In this document: positions 1 through 6,432 of the stretch, piece after piece | Layout of the letters: every line of letters begins with the position of its first letter | Position numbering within the stretch: the stretch's first letter is position 1 | Source of the DNA: an uncultured Sutterella sp. | Lineage (GTDB): Bacteria; Pseudomonadota; Gammaproteobacteria; Burkholderiales; Burkholderiaceae_F | DNA: 16,749 nt | Direction of reading: 5' to 3' | Assembly: GCA_934255515.1 (NCBI GenBank) | Contig: CAKQON010000034.1 | Location: forward strand, 1-16,749 | Notes under the pieces: model-generated | Databases searched by the model: none | What the model was told of the DNA's origin: nothing | The model's input: only the letters and a program-made list of their open reading frames with translations | Translations under genes and position numbers: made by a program

Positions 1-71
1 GACTCCTGCGAGTATCGCATGTTTTGCCACTCCATGAAAGGTTGAAGGGGTGGCGAAAGTTAGTATGACAT
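1..71. other. Window edge downstream of the broken Fic gene; no supported gene
   Basis: No complete gene is visible here. On the minus strand a short open frame starting at the ATG at 35 runs off the window edge, but it has no convincing ribosome binding site and is too short to identify. This stretch lies where the catalytic half of the Fic gene should be, so it is sequence that replaced that half or has decayed. Confidence 0.3.
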
Positions 72-608
72 CTAATGGAACTGAAGCCAGTTCTCAAGGA
101 GTCCCTGAAGCATCTGGGGCGGCGGCGGAATGTAGACGGCGTTCTCGATGCCTGAACCAGGTCTTCCGATATGGACCTGAATATTCCGGAACGTTCCCGG
201 ATTTTTCCCCATGCCTCCGGCGCCGTCGAGCAGTACCGCGTGAAGATTCTTAATCAGAGACAGGGTGATGGGCGTGCCTTCTCGTACGGCGCAGATGCCT
301 TCAGTTATCGCCTTCCGGCAATTGAGGACTTCCGCTACGTCGTCCCGCCTGGAGCGAGAAAGGACAACGCCGGTTTGGGCGACTACGACTTCATCGAACG
401 TCGTCGCCGTGCTTTCAATGAGGTTCGAGGCTTGAGCTTCCTTCAGCGCCCAGGTCGCCCGGAAGAGATCGTTCCTCGCGAAAGCCTCGGCCATTCCGTC
501 AAGACGACACAAGGCTGCAGCGGCAGCAAATTCGGAAAAACTGTCGGATGACCACGGCAGAGGCTCGTCCGCAAGGGGAAGCCGGGGAAGTTTGAAGGGG
601 GACGGCAT
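72..608 (-). pseudogene. Fic-family protein remnant (N-terminal domain only, catalytic core missing)
   Basis: The 178-residue product matches the N-terminal part of Fic proteins, which transfer AMP or related nucleotides onto target proteins. Seen: a helical N-terminal domain; EAQASNLIEST at residues 57-67, which aligns with the class II inhibitory helix [S/T]xxxE[G/N] (S61, E65, but Ser at 66); then KNPGTFRNIQVHIGRPGSG near 134-152 and VYIPPPP near 158-164, the flap region that precedes the active site. The frame stops right after ENWLQFH, where relatives continue into a helix and the HPFxxGNGR catalytic loop. That loop is absent before the window edge, so the protein cannot be a Fic transferase as it stands. 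Family members of this type are usually about 350-380 residues. The start ATG has no strong Shine-Dalgarno. I call it a truncated pseudogene; a free-standing domain with another role is less likely. Confidence 0.7.
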
Positions 609-636
609 TTGGCGGGTGAAGGCACAGATCGCTTTT

Positions 637-669
637 GCGTCTGAGGCTTCCTCAGAAGACGCCTTTTTT
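637..669 (+). terminator. Rho-independent terminator, plus strand, no plus-strand gene upstream
   Basis: Stem GCGTC-TGAGG, loop ctt, CCTCA-(gaa bulge)-GACGC, followed by TTTTTT at 664-669. The T-run is on the plus strand only. No plus-strand gene precedes it in the window, and it sits in the 5' leader of the minus-strand Fic remnant, so it would stop antisense or read-through transcription coming from the left. Confidence 0.6.
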
Positions 670-711
670 CTTAACTGAAAGGCATCTTGAGTATCTGAAA
701 GACGCGTTGTC

Positions 712-735
712 TACACTAAAACAGCATTTAGTGTA
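712..735. promoter_or_regulatory. Palindromic operator-like site upstream of the Fic remnant
   Basis: Perfect 9-bp inverted repeat TACACTAAA-acagca-TTTAGTGTA. It lies about 104 bp upstream of the Fic start, where a promoter would be. On the minus strand TTGCGT (739-734) followed about 16 nt later by TAGTGT gives a weak promoter that would overlap the palindrome. The symmetry suggests a dimeric repressor site; the binding protein is unknown. Confidence 0.4.
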
Positions 736-810
736 CGCAAATGGTTTTATCTAAACCGGAGTTGGCTTTTGCTGGAGACAGATCCATAGAAGACAACGGG
801 TCTGCACGGA

Positions 811-858
811 AACCAAAACGCCAAACGGGCGCACCCGCTGCCGGAATGCGCCGTTTGG
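811..858 (-). terminator. Terminator of the lpxK-Trm112-kdsB operon
   Basis: Inverted repeat CCAAACGGGCGCA (821-833) with TGCGCCGTTTGG (847-858), one bulged base. On the minus strand it is followed by CGTTTTGGTT, a T-rich tail. It lies 43 bp past the kdsB stop. A second, smaller hairpin (GAAGCGC-acga-GCGCTTC, 872-889) sits between the two and lacks a T-run. Confidence 0.6.
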
Positions 859-901
859 ATAGAACCAGGCAGAAGCGCACGAGCGCTTCCATTGAAGCGT
901 C

Positions 902-1672
902 TTACGCTCCGAGGCGGGCCCTGAAGACCTCTCTTACGCGCTCGAGATCCGCTTCGGTATCCACGCCCGCAGGGAGAGCTTCATCAAGCACCAGAACGGC
1001 AATCTTTTCGCCGTTCCAGAGGGCGCGCAGCTGCTCGAGGCTTTCCGTCTCCTCAATCGGAGCGGGCGGAAGCGTCGGGAACTTTTCCAGGAACGCTACG
1101 CGATAGGCGTAGAGCCCGAGGTGATGAAGGGGCTTGAAGCCTTCGGGGAGCTTCGACTGGTCTTTCCGGAAGGCGTCGCGCGGCCACGGAATCGGGGCGC
1201 GCGAGAAAGTGAGGGCATTCCCCCGGGCGTCAAGCTCAACCTTGACGACATTGGGGCTGAAGAAGTCCTCGATCGACGTGAGCGTGTGCGCAGCCGTGGC
1301 AATCGCGCACTCGGGGCGGGAAGCGAGGAGTTCGGCCGCATCGTTGACGACTTCGGCGGGCATCAGCGGTTCGTCGCCCTGAACGTTCACGACGATTTCG
1401 TCGGGACCGAGCCCGAGGAGGCGCGCGGCTTCCGCGAGGCGGTCCGTTCCGGTCGGGTGGTCGGGCGACGTGAGAACGGCTTCAACGCCCGCCGCACGGC
1501 AGGCTTCGAGAATCGCCTCATGGTCGGTCGCGACCGCAACGCGGGCGGCCTTCGTGCGGCGGGCGGCTTCAGCGACGCGCACGATCATGGGCTTCCCGAG
1601 AATGTCCTTCAGGGGCTTCTCGGGAAGGCGCGTCGACTTCATGCGCGCCGGAATGATGATGGTGAAGCTCAT
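902..1672 (-). CDS. kdsB: 3-deoxy-manno-octulosonate cytidylyltransferase (CMP-Kdo synthetase)
   Basis: KdsB activates Kdo with CTP to give CMP-Kdo and pyrophosphate, the sugar donor for the LPS inner core; it is cytosolic and Mg-dependent. The 256-residue product (family about 250) opens with MSFTIIIPARMKSTRLPEKP, the nucleotide-binding loop. It also carries ATDHEAI, the metal-binding NVQGDEP motif, FSRAPIPWPRD, HHLGLYAYR, and a C-terminal ESLEQLRALWNGEKI / VDTEADLERVR segment, all in family order. I chose the ATG at 1672 because it has GAGG 8 nt upstream and matches the family N-terminus; a GTG at 1699 would add nine unconserved residues. It is the last gene of a tight operon, 27 bp after the Trm112-like stop, which is the known lpxK-ycaR-kdsB arrangement. 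Confidence 0.95.
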   Translation of the reverse strand: MSFTIIIPARMKSTRLPEKPLKDILGKPMIVRVAEAARRTKAARVAVATDHEAILEACRAAGVEAVLTSPDHPTGTDRLAEAARLLGLGPDEIVVNVQGDEPLMPAEVVNDAAELLASRPECAIATAAHTLTSIEDFFSPNVVKVELDARGNALTFSRAPIPWPRDAFRKDQSKLPEGFKPLHHLGLYAYRVAFLEKFPTLPPAPIEETESLEQLRALWNGEKIAVLVLDEALPAGVDTEADLERVREVFRARLGA

Positions 1673-1699
1673 GAGTAAAACCTCTTCGATCCTGTGCAC

Positions 1700-1951
1700 T
1701 CAGAACTGACCGGGACGCGGAGCCTTGCCGGAGAGGCGCTCAGCCTCGAGCTTAACCTTCGCGGCCTCCTCGTCCGAAAGCTTCCGTGCGTCCTGAGCGA
1801 GCATCATGGGGATGCCGTCCTGAATCGGGAAGGCAAGCGCGCAGGCGGGGCATAGAAGTTCCTCGGGCGAGGCGGCGGCTTCGGATTTGCCGGCAATGAG
1901 CTTGCCCTTGCAGACGGGACAGACCAAAAAATCGGGGATGCGCTGGGTCAT
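1700..1951 (-). CDS. Trm112/YcaR-family small zinc-ribbon protein
   Basis: An 83-residue protein of the Trm112 family (E. coli YcaR). Two CxxC pairs are visible, CPVC at residues 11-14 and CPAC at 34-37, which would bind one zinc ion. They are followed by AFPIQDGIPMML, the family signature. Eukaryotic and archaeal Trm112 activates methyltransferases; the role of the bacterial protein is not settled. It is slightly longer than the roughly 60-residue E. coli protein because of an insert between the CxxC pairs and a charged C-terminal helix. It lies between lpxK (20-bp gap) and kdsB, the conserved position in many proteobacteria. Its Shine-Dalgarno is weak, so it may be translated by coupling to lpxK. 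Confidence 0.85.
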   Translation of the reverse strand: MTQRIPDFLVCPVCKGKLIAGKSEAAASPEELLCPACALAFPIQDGIPMMLAQDARKLSDEEAAKVKLEAERLSGKAPRPGQF

Positions 1952-1972
1952 GGATGTCTTTTGAAAGAAAAA

Positions 1973-3043
1973 TTATTCGATGCTGTCGTTCTGGGCTTCA
2001 GGATGGCGGCCGAGCCTGCGTGCGGCTTCGGAAGCCCGGGTGTCGATCAGGTCGATGAGATAAGGGTCGAGGACGACCTCGAGGCCGACCACCCAGATGC
2101 GGTCGTCGCCCTTGATCTCAGGGATCTGCGCGCATTTTACGGCGTCCTTTCCCGTAATGAGAATGACGCTTTCCTTTCTGCCCCTGAAGGGATTGCTCGA
2201 AAAGTCGAAGTGGTCGCCGAGCTCAAGCTCTGCGCAGTCAATGTCGTGACCGCGCACCATCGCAAAGAACCGCCCGGGCGCGGCAATGCCCGCAGCGGCC
2301 AGAGCCTTTCCGCCCGTGCGTTCAAGGTCGGCGGCAATGGTGTCGATGTCGCGCACTTCGCCCGTTGAGAGCCGCCTGCAGGCGCCGAAGCAGCTCGAGG
2401 CGGCAAAGCGCGGCGTGCGGCTCTCTACAACGGACTCGGTCGTCGTATTGAGGATGATGGCGTCGACGTCGTCGAGACGCGAAACCGGTTCGCGAAGGGG
2501 ACCTGCGGGCAGAAGCCAGCCGTTTCCGAGGCCTCTGGCTCCAATGACGGCAAGCTCCACGTCGCGGGCAAGCGCCGCATGCTGCAGGCCGTCGTCCGAG
2601 ATGATGATGTTGACGCCGGGATGCTCGCGAAGGAGTTCAAGCCCCGCCTTCACGCGTTCGCGGCCGACCGCCACGGGTGCGAGCGACTCGCGCGCGATGA
2701 GAAGCGGTTCGTCCCCCACCTGAGAGGCGTCGGAATCGGGCGTCACGAGGCGGACGCCGTCTTCAGAGCGCCCGAACCCGCGCGAGATGACGCCGGGGGT
2801 CCACCCGCGGGCGCGGAGCGCCCTCACGAGCGCGATCGTCACGGGGGTCTTCCCCGTTCCGCCCACGTAGATGTTCCCGACGACCACGACGGGCACCGGG
2901 AGGTGGTTCGCTACCGTTCTGCGGCGGCGCGAAGCGCTTACCGCCTGGTAGATGAGGGAGAGCGGATAAAGGAGACAGGCGACCGGGCCCCGATGGGACC
3001 AGACGCTGTGCACCCAGGATTCAAGCCGGGGATGGTTGCTCAT
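1973..3043 (-). CDS. lpxK: Tetraacyldisaccharide 4'-kinase
   Basis: LpxK phosphorylates the 4' position of the lipid A disaccharide at the cytoplasmic face of the inner membrane. Seen in the 356-residue product: an N-terminal hydrophobic anchor around GPVACLLYPLSLIYQAV (19-35), the Walker A loop GNIYVGGTGKTP (56-67), GVISRGFGR, DEPLLIARE, the conserved DDGLQH motif, and LLPAGPLREP. The C-terminal part carries ILITGKDAVKC, typical of the family. E. coli LpxK is 328 residues. I chose the ATG at 3043 rather than the GTG at 3052, because GAGAG lies about 10 nt upstream of it and MSNHPRLESW fits family N-termini. It is the first gene of the lpxK-Trm112-kdsB operon. The msbA or exbBD genes often found upstream in other bacteria are absent; a LysR regulator on the same strand takes that place. 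Confidence 0.95.
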   Translation of the reverse strand: MSNHPRLESWVHSVWSHRGPVACLLYPLSLIYQAVSASRRRRTVANHLPVPVVVVGNIYVGGTGKTPVTIALVRALRARGWTPGVISRGFGRSEDGVRLVTPDSDASQVGDEPLLIARESLAPVAVGRERVKAGLELLREHPGVNIIISDDGLQHAALARDVELAVIGARGLGNGWLLPAGPLREPVSRLDDVDAIILNTTTESVVESRTPRFAASSCFGACRRLSTGEVRDIDTIAADLERTGGKALAAAGIAAPGRFFAMVRGHDIDCAELELGDHFDFSSNPFRGRKESVILITGKDAVKCAQIPEIKGDDRIWVVGLEVVLDPYLIDLIDTRASEAARRLGRHPEAQNDSIE

Positions 3044-3138
3044 TGGCGGCACGCTCTCGAAAAAAGAAATGAGGAATGGAAGCCGGTCTTTCCGGTTCCG
3101 GAGAGTGCCGCGGATCTTCGCGGTGGTTTGTCGTCAGA

Positions 3139-3167
3139 CATATAGCAAAAGAAGTGGGCTTTAAAAC
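3139..3167 (-). promoter_or_regulatory. Candidate promoter for the lpxK operon
   Basis: On the minus strand TATATG (3144-3139) is preceded by TGC and, after a 17-nt spacer, by GTTTTA (3167-3162). The -35 is poor and the -10 fair. It lies about 95 bp upstream of the lpxK start, in the 154-bp gap after the LysR gene, the only space for an operon promoter. Confidence 0.3.
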
Positions 3168-3197
3168 GAGCCTCAGAGCCAAAGCGAAACTGAAAGT

Positions 3198-4226
3198 TTA
3201 ATCGGTACCGGCGCCGGCTGTCCCGATCTCTTCCCGAGAAAGTCCCTCTTTTTGCGTTAGGGACTTCGAGGAGGTCCGGTCGAATGTTGGCTCCTGCGCT
3301 TCCCTTTCTCTGAGGAGAAGTTCTACAAGTCCTCTCACCCACTGAAAGTAGGGATCATCATCCGTGCGCTTATGCCAGGCGAGGCGCATTGTGAGCGTTG
3401 GCGCATTCGCGGGGGTGGGAAGCAGCGTGAAGCGGCCGGGGTCGAGCGCGAGCTCCACGAGCGCCCTCGGGAGCACGCAGAGCGCGTCCGAGCCTTCAAG
3501 AAAATAAGGCGCGGCGAGAAAGAACGGAAGATGGAGCACCGGAGCGCGCCCGTGCTTCGGCTGAAACCATCCTTCGGCGGGACCGTTGGGCGTTCTTCTG
3601 CGGTCGGGCTGGGCGTTTGCGATCACTTGAGGAAAGCTTTCCGCGTCGGCGGGTGAAATGAAGCCGTTCTTCCGCACTTTCTCTTCGAGCGGATGGGATT
3701 TTCGGGCGACCCAGACGTAGGGCGTCGTGAGAAGCGCTACCGACCGGAGGTCGGGAGAGAGCCCCTGCCTCGCATAAATCACGAAGTCGAGGTCTCCGGC
3801 GCGCAGAAGCTCGAACATTCTTTCGTCGGCCTGCAGGAACTGGAGCGTCAGATTGGGGGCACGCTCCATGAGGCGGGGAAAAAAGGGCGCGAAGATCGAA
3901 GCGCACGCATTGTCGTAGGCCGCGAACCGGAGCGTCGCCCGACGTGCGCTGTAGTCCTCATCCGCATCACGCCCGAGGCGGCGCAATCCTGCGAGGAGCG
4001 GCCGAAGCTTTACGGCAATTCTCTCGGCCTTCGCAGTCGGGCGCATCGCGAAGCCTTCGCGCGTGAAGAGCGGGTCAGAAAAATGCGATCTCAATTTCTG
4101 AAGCATCCGCTGCGCCGTGGCGGAGCTCACGGCGAAGTCGTCGGCCGAGGCGGCAAGCGACCGGGTTTCCATGAGCGAAAGAAGAAATTCGAGCGCGTAG
4201 GTGTCGATGGAGGTCGATTTCTGCAT
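3198..4226 (-). CDS. LysR-type transcriptional regulator, divergent from flavoprotein reductase 1
   Basis: A DNA-binding regulator of the LysR family. The N-terminal winged helix-turn-helix covers about residues 10-65: LEFLLSLMETRSLAASADDF, then SSATAQRMLQKLRSHFSDPL and FTREGFAMRPTAKA, as in relatives with DPLFxR...PTxxA. The effector-binding domain follows (LRFAAYDNACASIFAPFFPR; DLDFVIYARQ; DALCVLPRALVELAL). The product is 342 residues, longer than the usual ~300, with a Ser/Thr/Lys/Glu-rich tail of about 35 residues (from roughly EREAQEPTF) that I do not recognise. Start ATG at 4226 has GAAG 8 nt upstream; a GTG at 4235 is the alternative. It faces the reductase gene at 4376 across 149 bp, the classic layout for a LysR protein that controls its neighbour in response to the substrate. 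The ligand is unknown. Confidence 0.88.
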   Translation of the reverse strand: MQKSTSIDTYALEFLLSLMETRSLAASADDFAVSSATAQRMLQKLRSHFSDPLFTREGFAMRPTAKAERIAVKLRPLLAGLRRLGRDADEDYSARRATLRFAAYDNACASIFAPFFPRLMERAPNLTLQFLQADERMFELLRAGDLDFVIYARQGLSPDLRSVALLTTPYVWVARKSHPLEEKVRKNGFISPADAESFPQVIANAQPDRRRTPNGPAEGWFQPKHGRAPVLHLPFFLAAPYFLEGSDALCVLPRALVELALDPGRFTLLPTPANAPTLTMRLAWHKRTDDDPYFQWVRGLVELLLREREAQEPTFDRTSSKSLTQKEGLSREEIGTAGAGTD

Positions 4227-4375
4227 GGAAGTCACTTCGAAAATTGATGTCGGGAGCAGGATATTTTCTCATTTTCCGATTTGAGGGACATCTTTAGCAT
4301 TTCGTCCATCGCGTGAAGGCCGTCACGGGCCGCACCCGAAATAAAACAATCACGAAGAAGAAACCGAAAAGCATC
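4227..4375. promoter_or_regulatory. Divergent LysR / reductase control region
   Basis: This 149-bp gap separates two divergent starts and must hold both promoters and the LysR binding sites. It is richer in A and T than its neighbours (around 4239-4300). GAAAAT (4238-4243) and ATTTTC form a loose inverted repeat across the -35/-10 area. No promoter pair is good enough to place firmly, and I could not fix a single T-N11-A site. Confidence 0.4.
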
Positions 4376-6283
4376 ATGCCTCTCTCCCGCAATCTCGTCC
4401 TCTTTTCTCTCACCTTCCTTGCCGCCGGTGTCTCCCAGGCCATGACGGCCGGCACTTTCGCTGGCTCCGCCACAGGCAGAAACGGCGAAGTCGCCGTTGA
4501 GGTCGACGTCGCCACGAACCGCATTGAGTCCGTCCGCATTGTGAAAAGCACGGAAACTCCAGGCATCGGGTCGCTCGCGACCGATGCGCTCCCCGCGGCC
4601 ATCGTTGCCGCACAGTCCCCGAACGTCGATGTCGTTTCGGGCGCAACCATTACGTCCGGCGCAATTAAGGCCGCCGTTTCGAAGGCGCTGGAAAAGGCGG
4701 GCGCTGATCCGAAGTCGATGAAGGCGAAGGCAGCGCATAAGGATGCCGCGGCGGCTTCCTTCCCGACCAAGGCCGACGTCGTCATCGTGGGCGCCGGCGG
4801 CGCGGGTCTTGTTGCTGCCGCCACGGCGGTTGAGCAGGGCGCCCGCGTCATCGTTCTCGAAAAGATGGCTATGATCGGCGGCAACACCGCACGAAGCGAA
4901 GGCAATATGTCGGCGATTGACCCTGAACCCGAAAAGCTCCAGCCGATGACGCCGGCGCTCGAGGCGATTGTGGAGAAGTATCTCAACGCCAAGGTGCCGA
5001 CCGCGGAAATCCAGGCGATCCAGGATACCGTGAGAAAGCAGTACGCCGACTATAAGGCTTCGGGCCGCAAGGAAATTTTCGATACGCCTGAACTCTTTGC
5101 GCTTCAGACCCTCATCGGCGGCGACTGCAAGGCGGATCCCAAGCTCGTTCTCGTGATGGCGCGAAACGCCACGCGCGCCATGCAGTGGCTTGACGACCAG
5201 TCCGACATGACCTGGGAGCACATCGCCCGCAAGTATGTCGACATGGGCATCGGCGCGCTCTACCCGCGCGCTCAGTTCCCGCGCGCCAAGGACGGAGTCT
5301 CCCCGATCTCGACCTATGACGCCTACATCAAGCCTCTTGCCGACAAGGTGAAGGCCTCGGGCTCGAGCATCCTCACCAACATGCAGGTGGTCGACATCGT
5401 GCGCGAGAACGGCCGCGTTACGGGTGTAGTTGCGCTCGACAAGAACGGAAAGAAGCACGCATTCACGGCCTCGAATGGCGTGATTCTCGCTGCCGGCGGC
5501 TACGGCGCCAACCTCGCAATGGTGAAGAAGTACAACGGCATCAGCGTGACGGCCACCTCGAACCAGCCCGGCACGACGGGTGAAGTGATCGAGGAAGCGG
5601 TGAAGGACGGCGCGGCGCTCGAAGGCATGGTCTGGATCCAGATCCATCCGCACGGAAATCCGAAGAACGGCGACCTCGAATCCAATATCGCCGGCCGTCC
5701 GCAGGATACGCCCTACGTCAACAAGCTCGGCCTGCGCTTTGCCGATGAAACCGGCCGCCGCGACGACATCTCGCACGGCATCCTCGCGCAGCCCGGCAAG
5801 GTCGCCTTCTCGATCTACGACCAGAAGACGATCGATGCGAAGAAGGTTCGTCCGGAACATATCGAACGCGCCATCACGCACGGCTACGCCTTCCGCGCGA
5901 ATTCGCTCCCCGAACTCGCGAAGGCCGCAGGCATCAGCGCCGAGGGTCTCGAAAAGACGATCGCGGTCTACAACGAAGCCGCGAAGCTCCAGTCCGACTC
6001 CGCGCTCTCAGTGCCGAAGGCCGTGATCGGCTGGCCCGTCGACAAGACGCCCTACTACTGCGTGCCCATCACGGTCACGATCCATCACACGATGGGCGGC
6101 CTCAAGATTGATGAGGAGACGCGCGTCCTCGACCAGAACGGAAAGCCCATTCCGGGACTCTTCGCCGCGGGCGAAATCACGGGCGGCATTCATGGCGGGA
6201 ACCGCCTCGGCCGCAATGCCCTTACGGACCTTCTCGTCTTCGGTCACATCGCGGGCGAAGAGGTCATGAAGAGCTCGAAGTAA
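4376..6283 (+). CDS. Exported FMN-binding/FAD flavoprotein reductase 1 (fumarate/urocanate reductase-like)
   Basis: A 635-residue soluble flavoprotein of the flavocytochrome c/UrdA superfamily, whose members reduce C=C bonds of fumarate, urocanate, acrylate or cinnamates as terminal electron acceptors outside the inner membrane. Seen: a Sec signal peptide (1-22, cut after VSQA); an FMN-binding domain (about 24-105) with DVVSGAT (85-91), the ApbE flavinylation motif with Thr91 as attachment site; the FAD fold starting ADVVIVGAGGAG (133-144) and LEKMAMIGGNT; IQIHPHG; RFADETGRRDD; HHTMGG (570-575) and AAGEITGGIHGGNRLGRN with Arg610. There is no CxxCH, so no haem. The segment before PYVNKLG lacks the Glu three residues before Arg found in fumarate reductase, so the substrate may not be fumarate. 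I chose the ATG at 4376 because it starts the signal peptide; the GTG at 4313 would add a long basic tail. Likely controlled by the divergent LysR gene. Substrate unknown. Confidence 0.88.
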   Translation: MPLSRNLVLFSLTFLAAGVSQAMTAGTFAGSATGRNGEVAVEVDVATNRIESVRIVKSTETPGIGSLATDALPAAIVAAQSPNVDVVSGATITSGAIKAAVSKALEKAGADPKSMKAKAAHKDAAAASFPTKADVVIVGAGGAGLVAAATAVEQGARVIVLEKMAMIGGNTARSEGNMSAIDPEPEKLQPMTPALEAIVEKYLNAKVPTAEIQAIQDTVRKQYADYKASGRKEIFDTPELFALQTLIGGDCKADPKLVLVMARNATRAMQWLDDQSDMTWEHIARKYVDMGIGALYPRAQFPRAKDGVSPISTYDAYIKPLADKVKASGSSILTNMQVVDIVRENGRVTGVVALDKNGKKHAFTASNGVILAAGGYGANLAMVKKYNGISVTATSNQPGTTGEVIEEAVKDGAALEGMVWIQIHPHGNPKNGDLESNIAGRPQDTPYVNKLGLRFADETGRRDDISHGILAQPGKVAFSIYDQKTIDAKKVRPEHIERAITHGYAFRANSLPELAKAAGISAEGLEKTIAVYNEAAKLQSDSALSVPKAVIGWPVDKTPYYCVPITVTIHHTMGGLKIDEETRVLDQNGKPIPGLFAAGEITGGIHGGNRLGRNALTDLLVFGHIAGEEVMKSSK

Positions 6284-6330
6284 CGCTTTCGACGCATCAG
6301 GGTCCTGTAGTTCCCGGGGCCCTTCAGAGA

Positions 6331-6432
6331 CTGCAGCTCCGTTTTGCAGGGTGGATGTCCGGCGGCCGGAGCTGTTTGTCTTTTGGGGGCTGCCGTAGGC
6401 GGTCCGGATCCCTCGTCCGGACAAAGCTCCGG
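6331..6432 (+). other. Structured GC-rich segment with competing stems
   Basis: CGGAGCT around 6367-6373 can pair with CAGCTCCG (6334-6341) on its left or with AGCTCCGG (6425-6432) on its right, so the two stems exclude each other. The right pairing extends through TTTGTC/GACAA with a small bulge. Nested hairpins are TCCGG-cgg-CCGGA (6358-6370) and GTCCGGA-tccctcg-TCCGGAC (6402-6422). It lies 48 bp after the reductase stop codon. No T-run follows, so it is not a simple rho-independent terminator. It could be a 3' UTR structure or a small RNA, or a cruciform-prone part of the adjacent DnaA-box region. Confidence 0.45.

Noticed and set aside
741..1106. 121-residue plus-strand frame starting in the kdsB terminator region
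   Set aside because: Its second half is antisense to kdsB and its first half is the terminator hairpin; no protein-like pattern.
4232..5881. 549-residue minus-strand frame opposite flavoprotein reductase 1
   Set aside because: Antisense shadow: low-complexity Arg/Gly/His-rich product without recognisable motifs, against a gene with signal peptide, FMN and FAD motifs.
4376..6283. Flavocytochrome c (haem-containing) label for reductase 1
   Set aside because: No CxxCH motif; the N-terminal domain is FMN-binding, not a tetrahaem domain.
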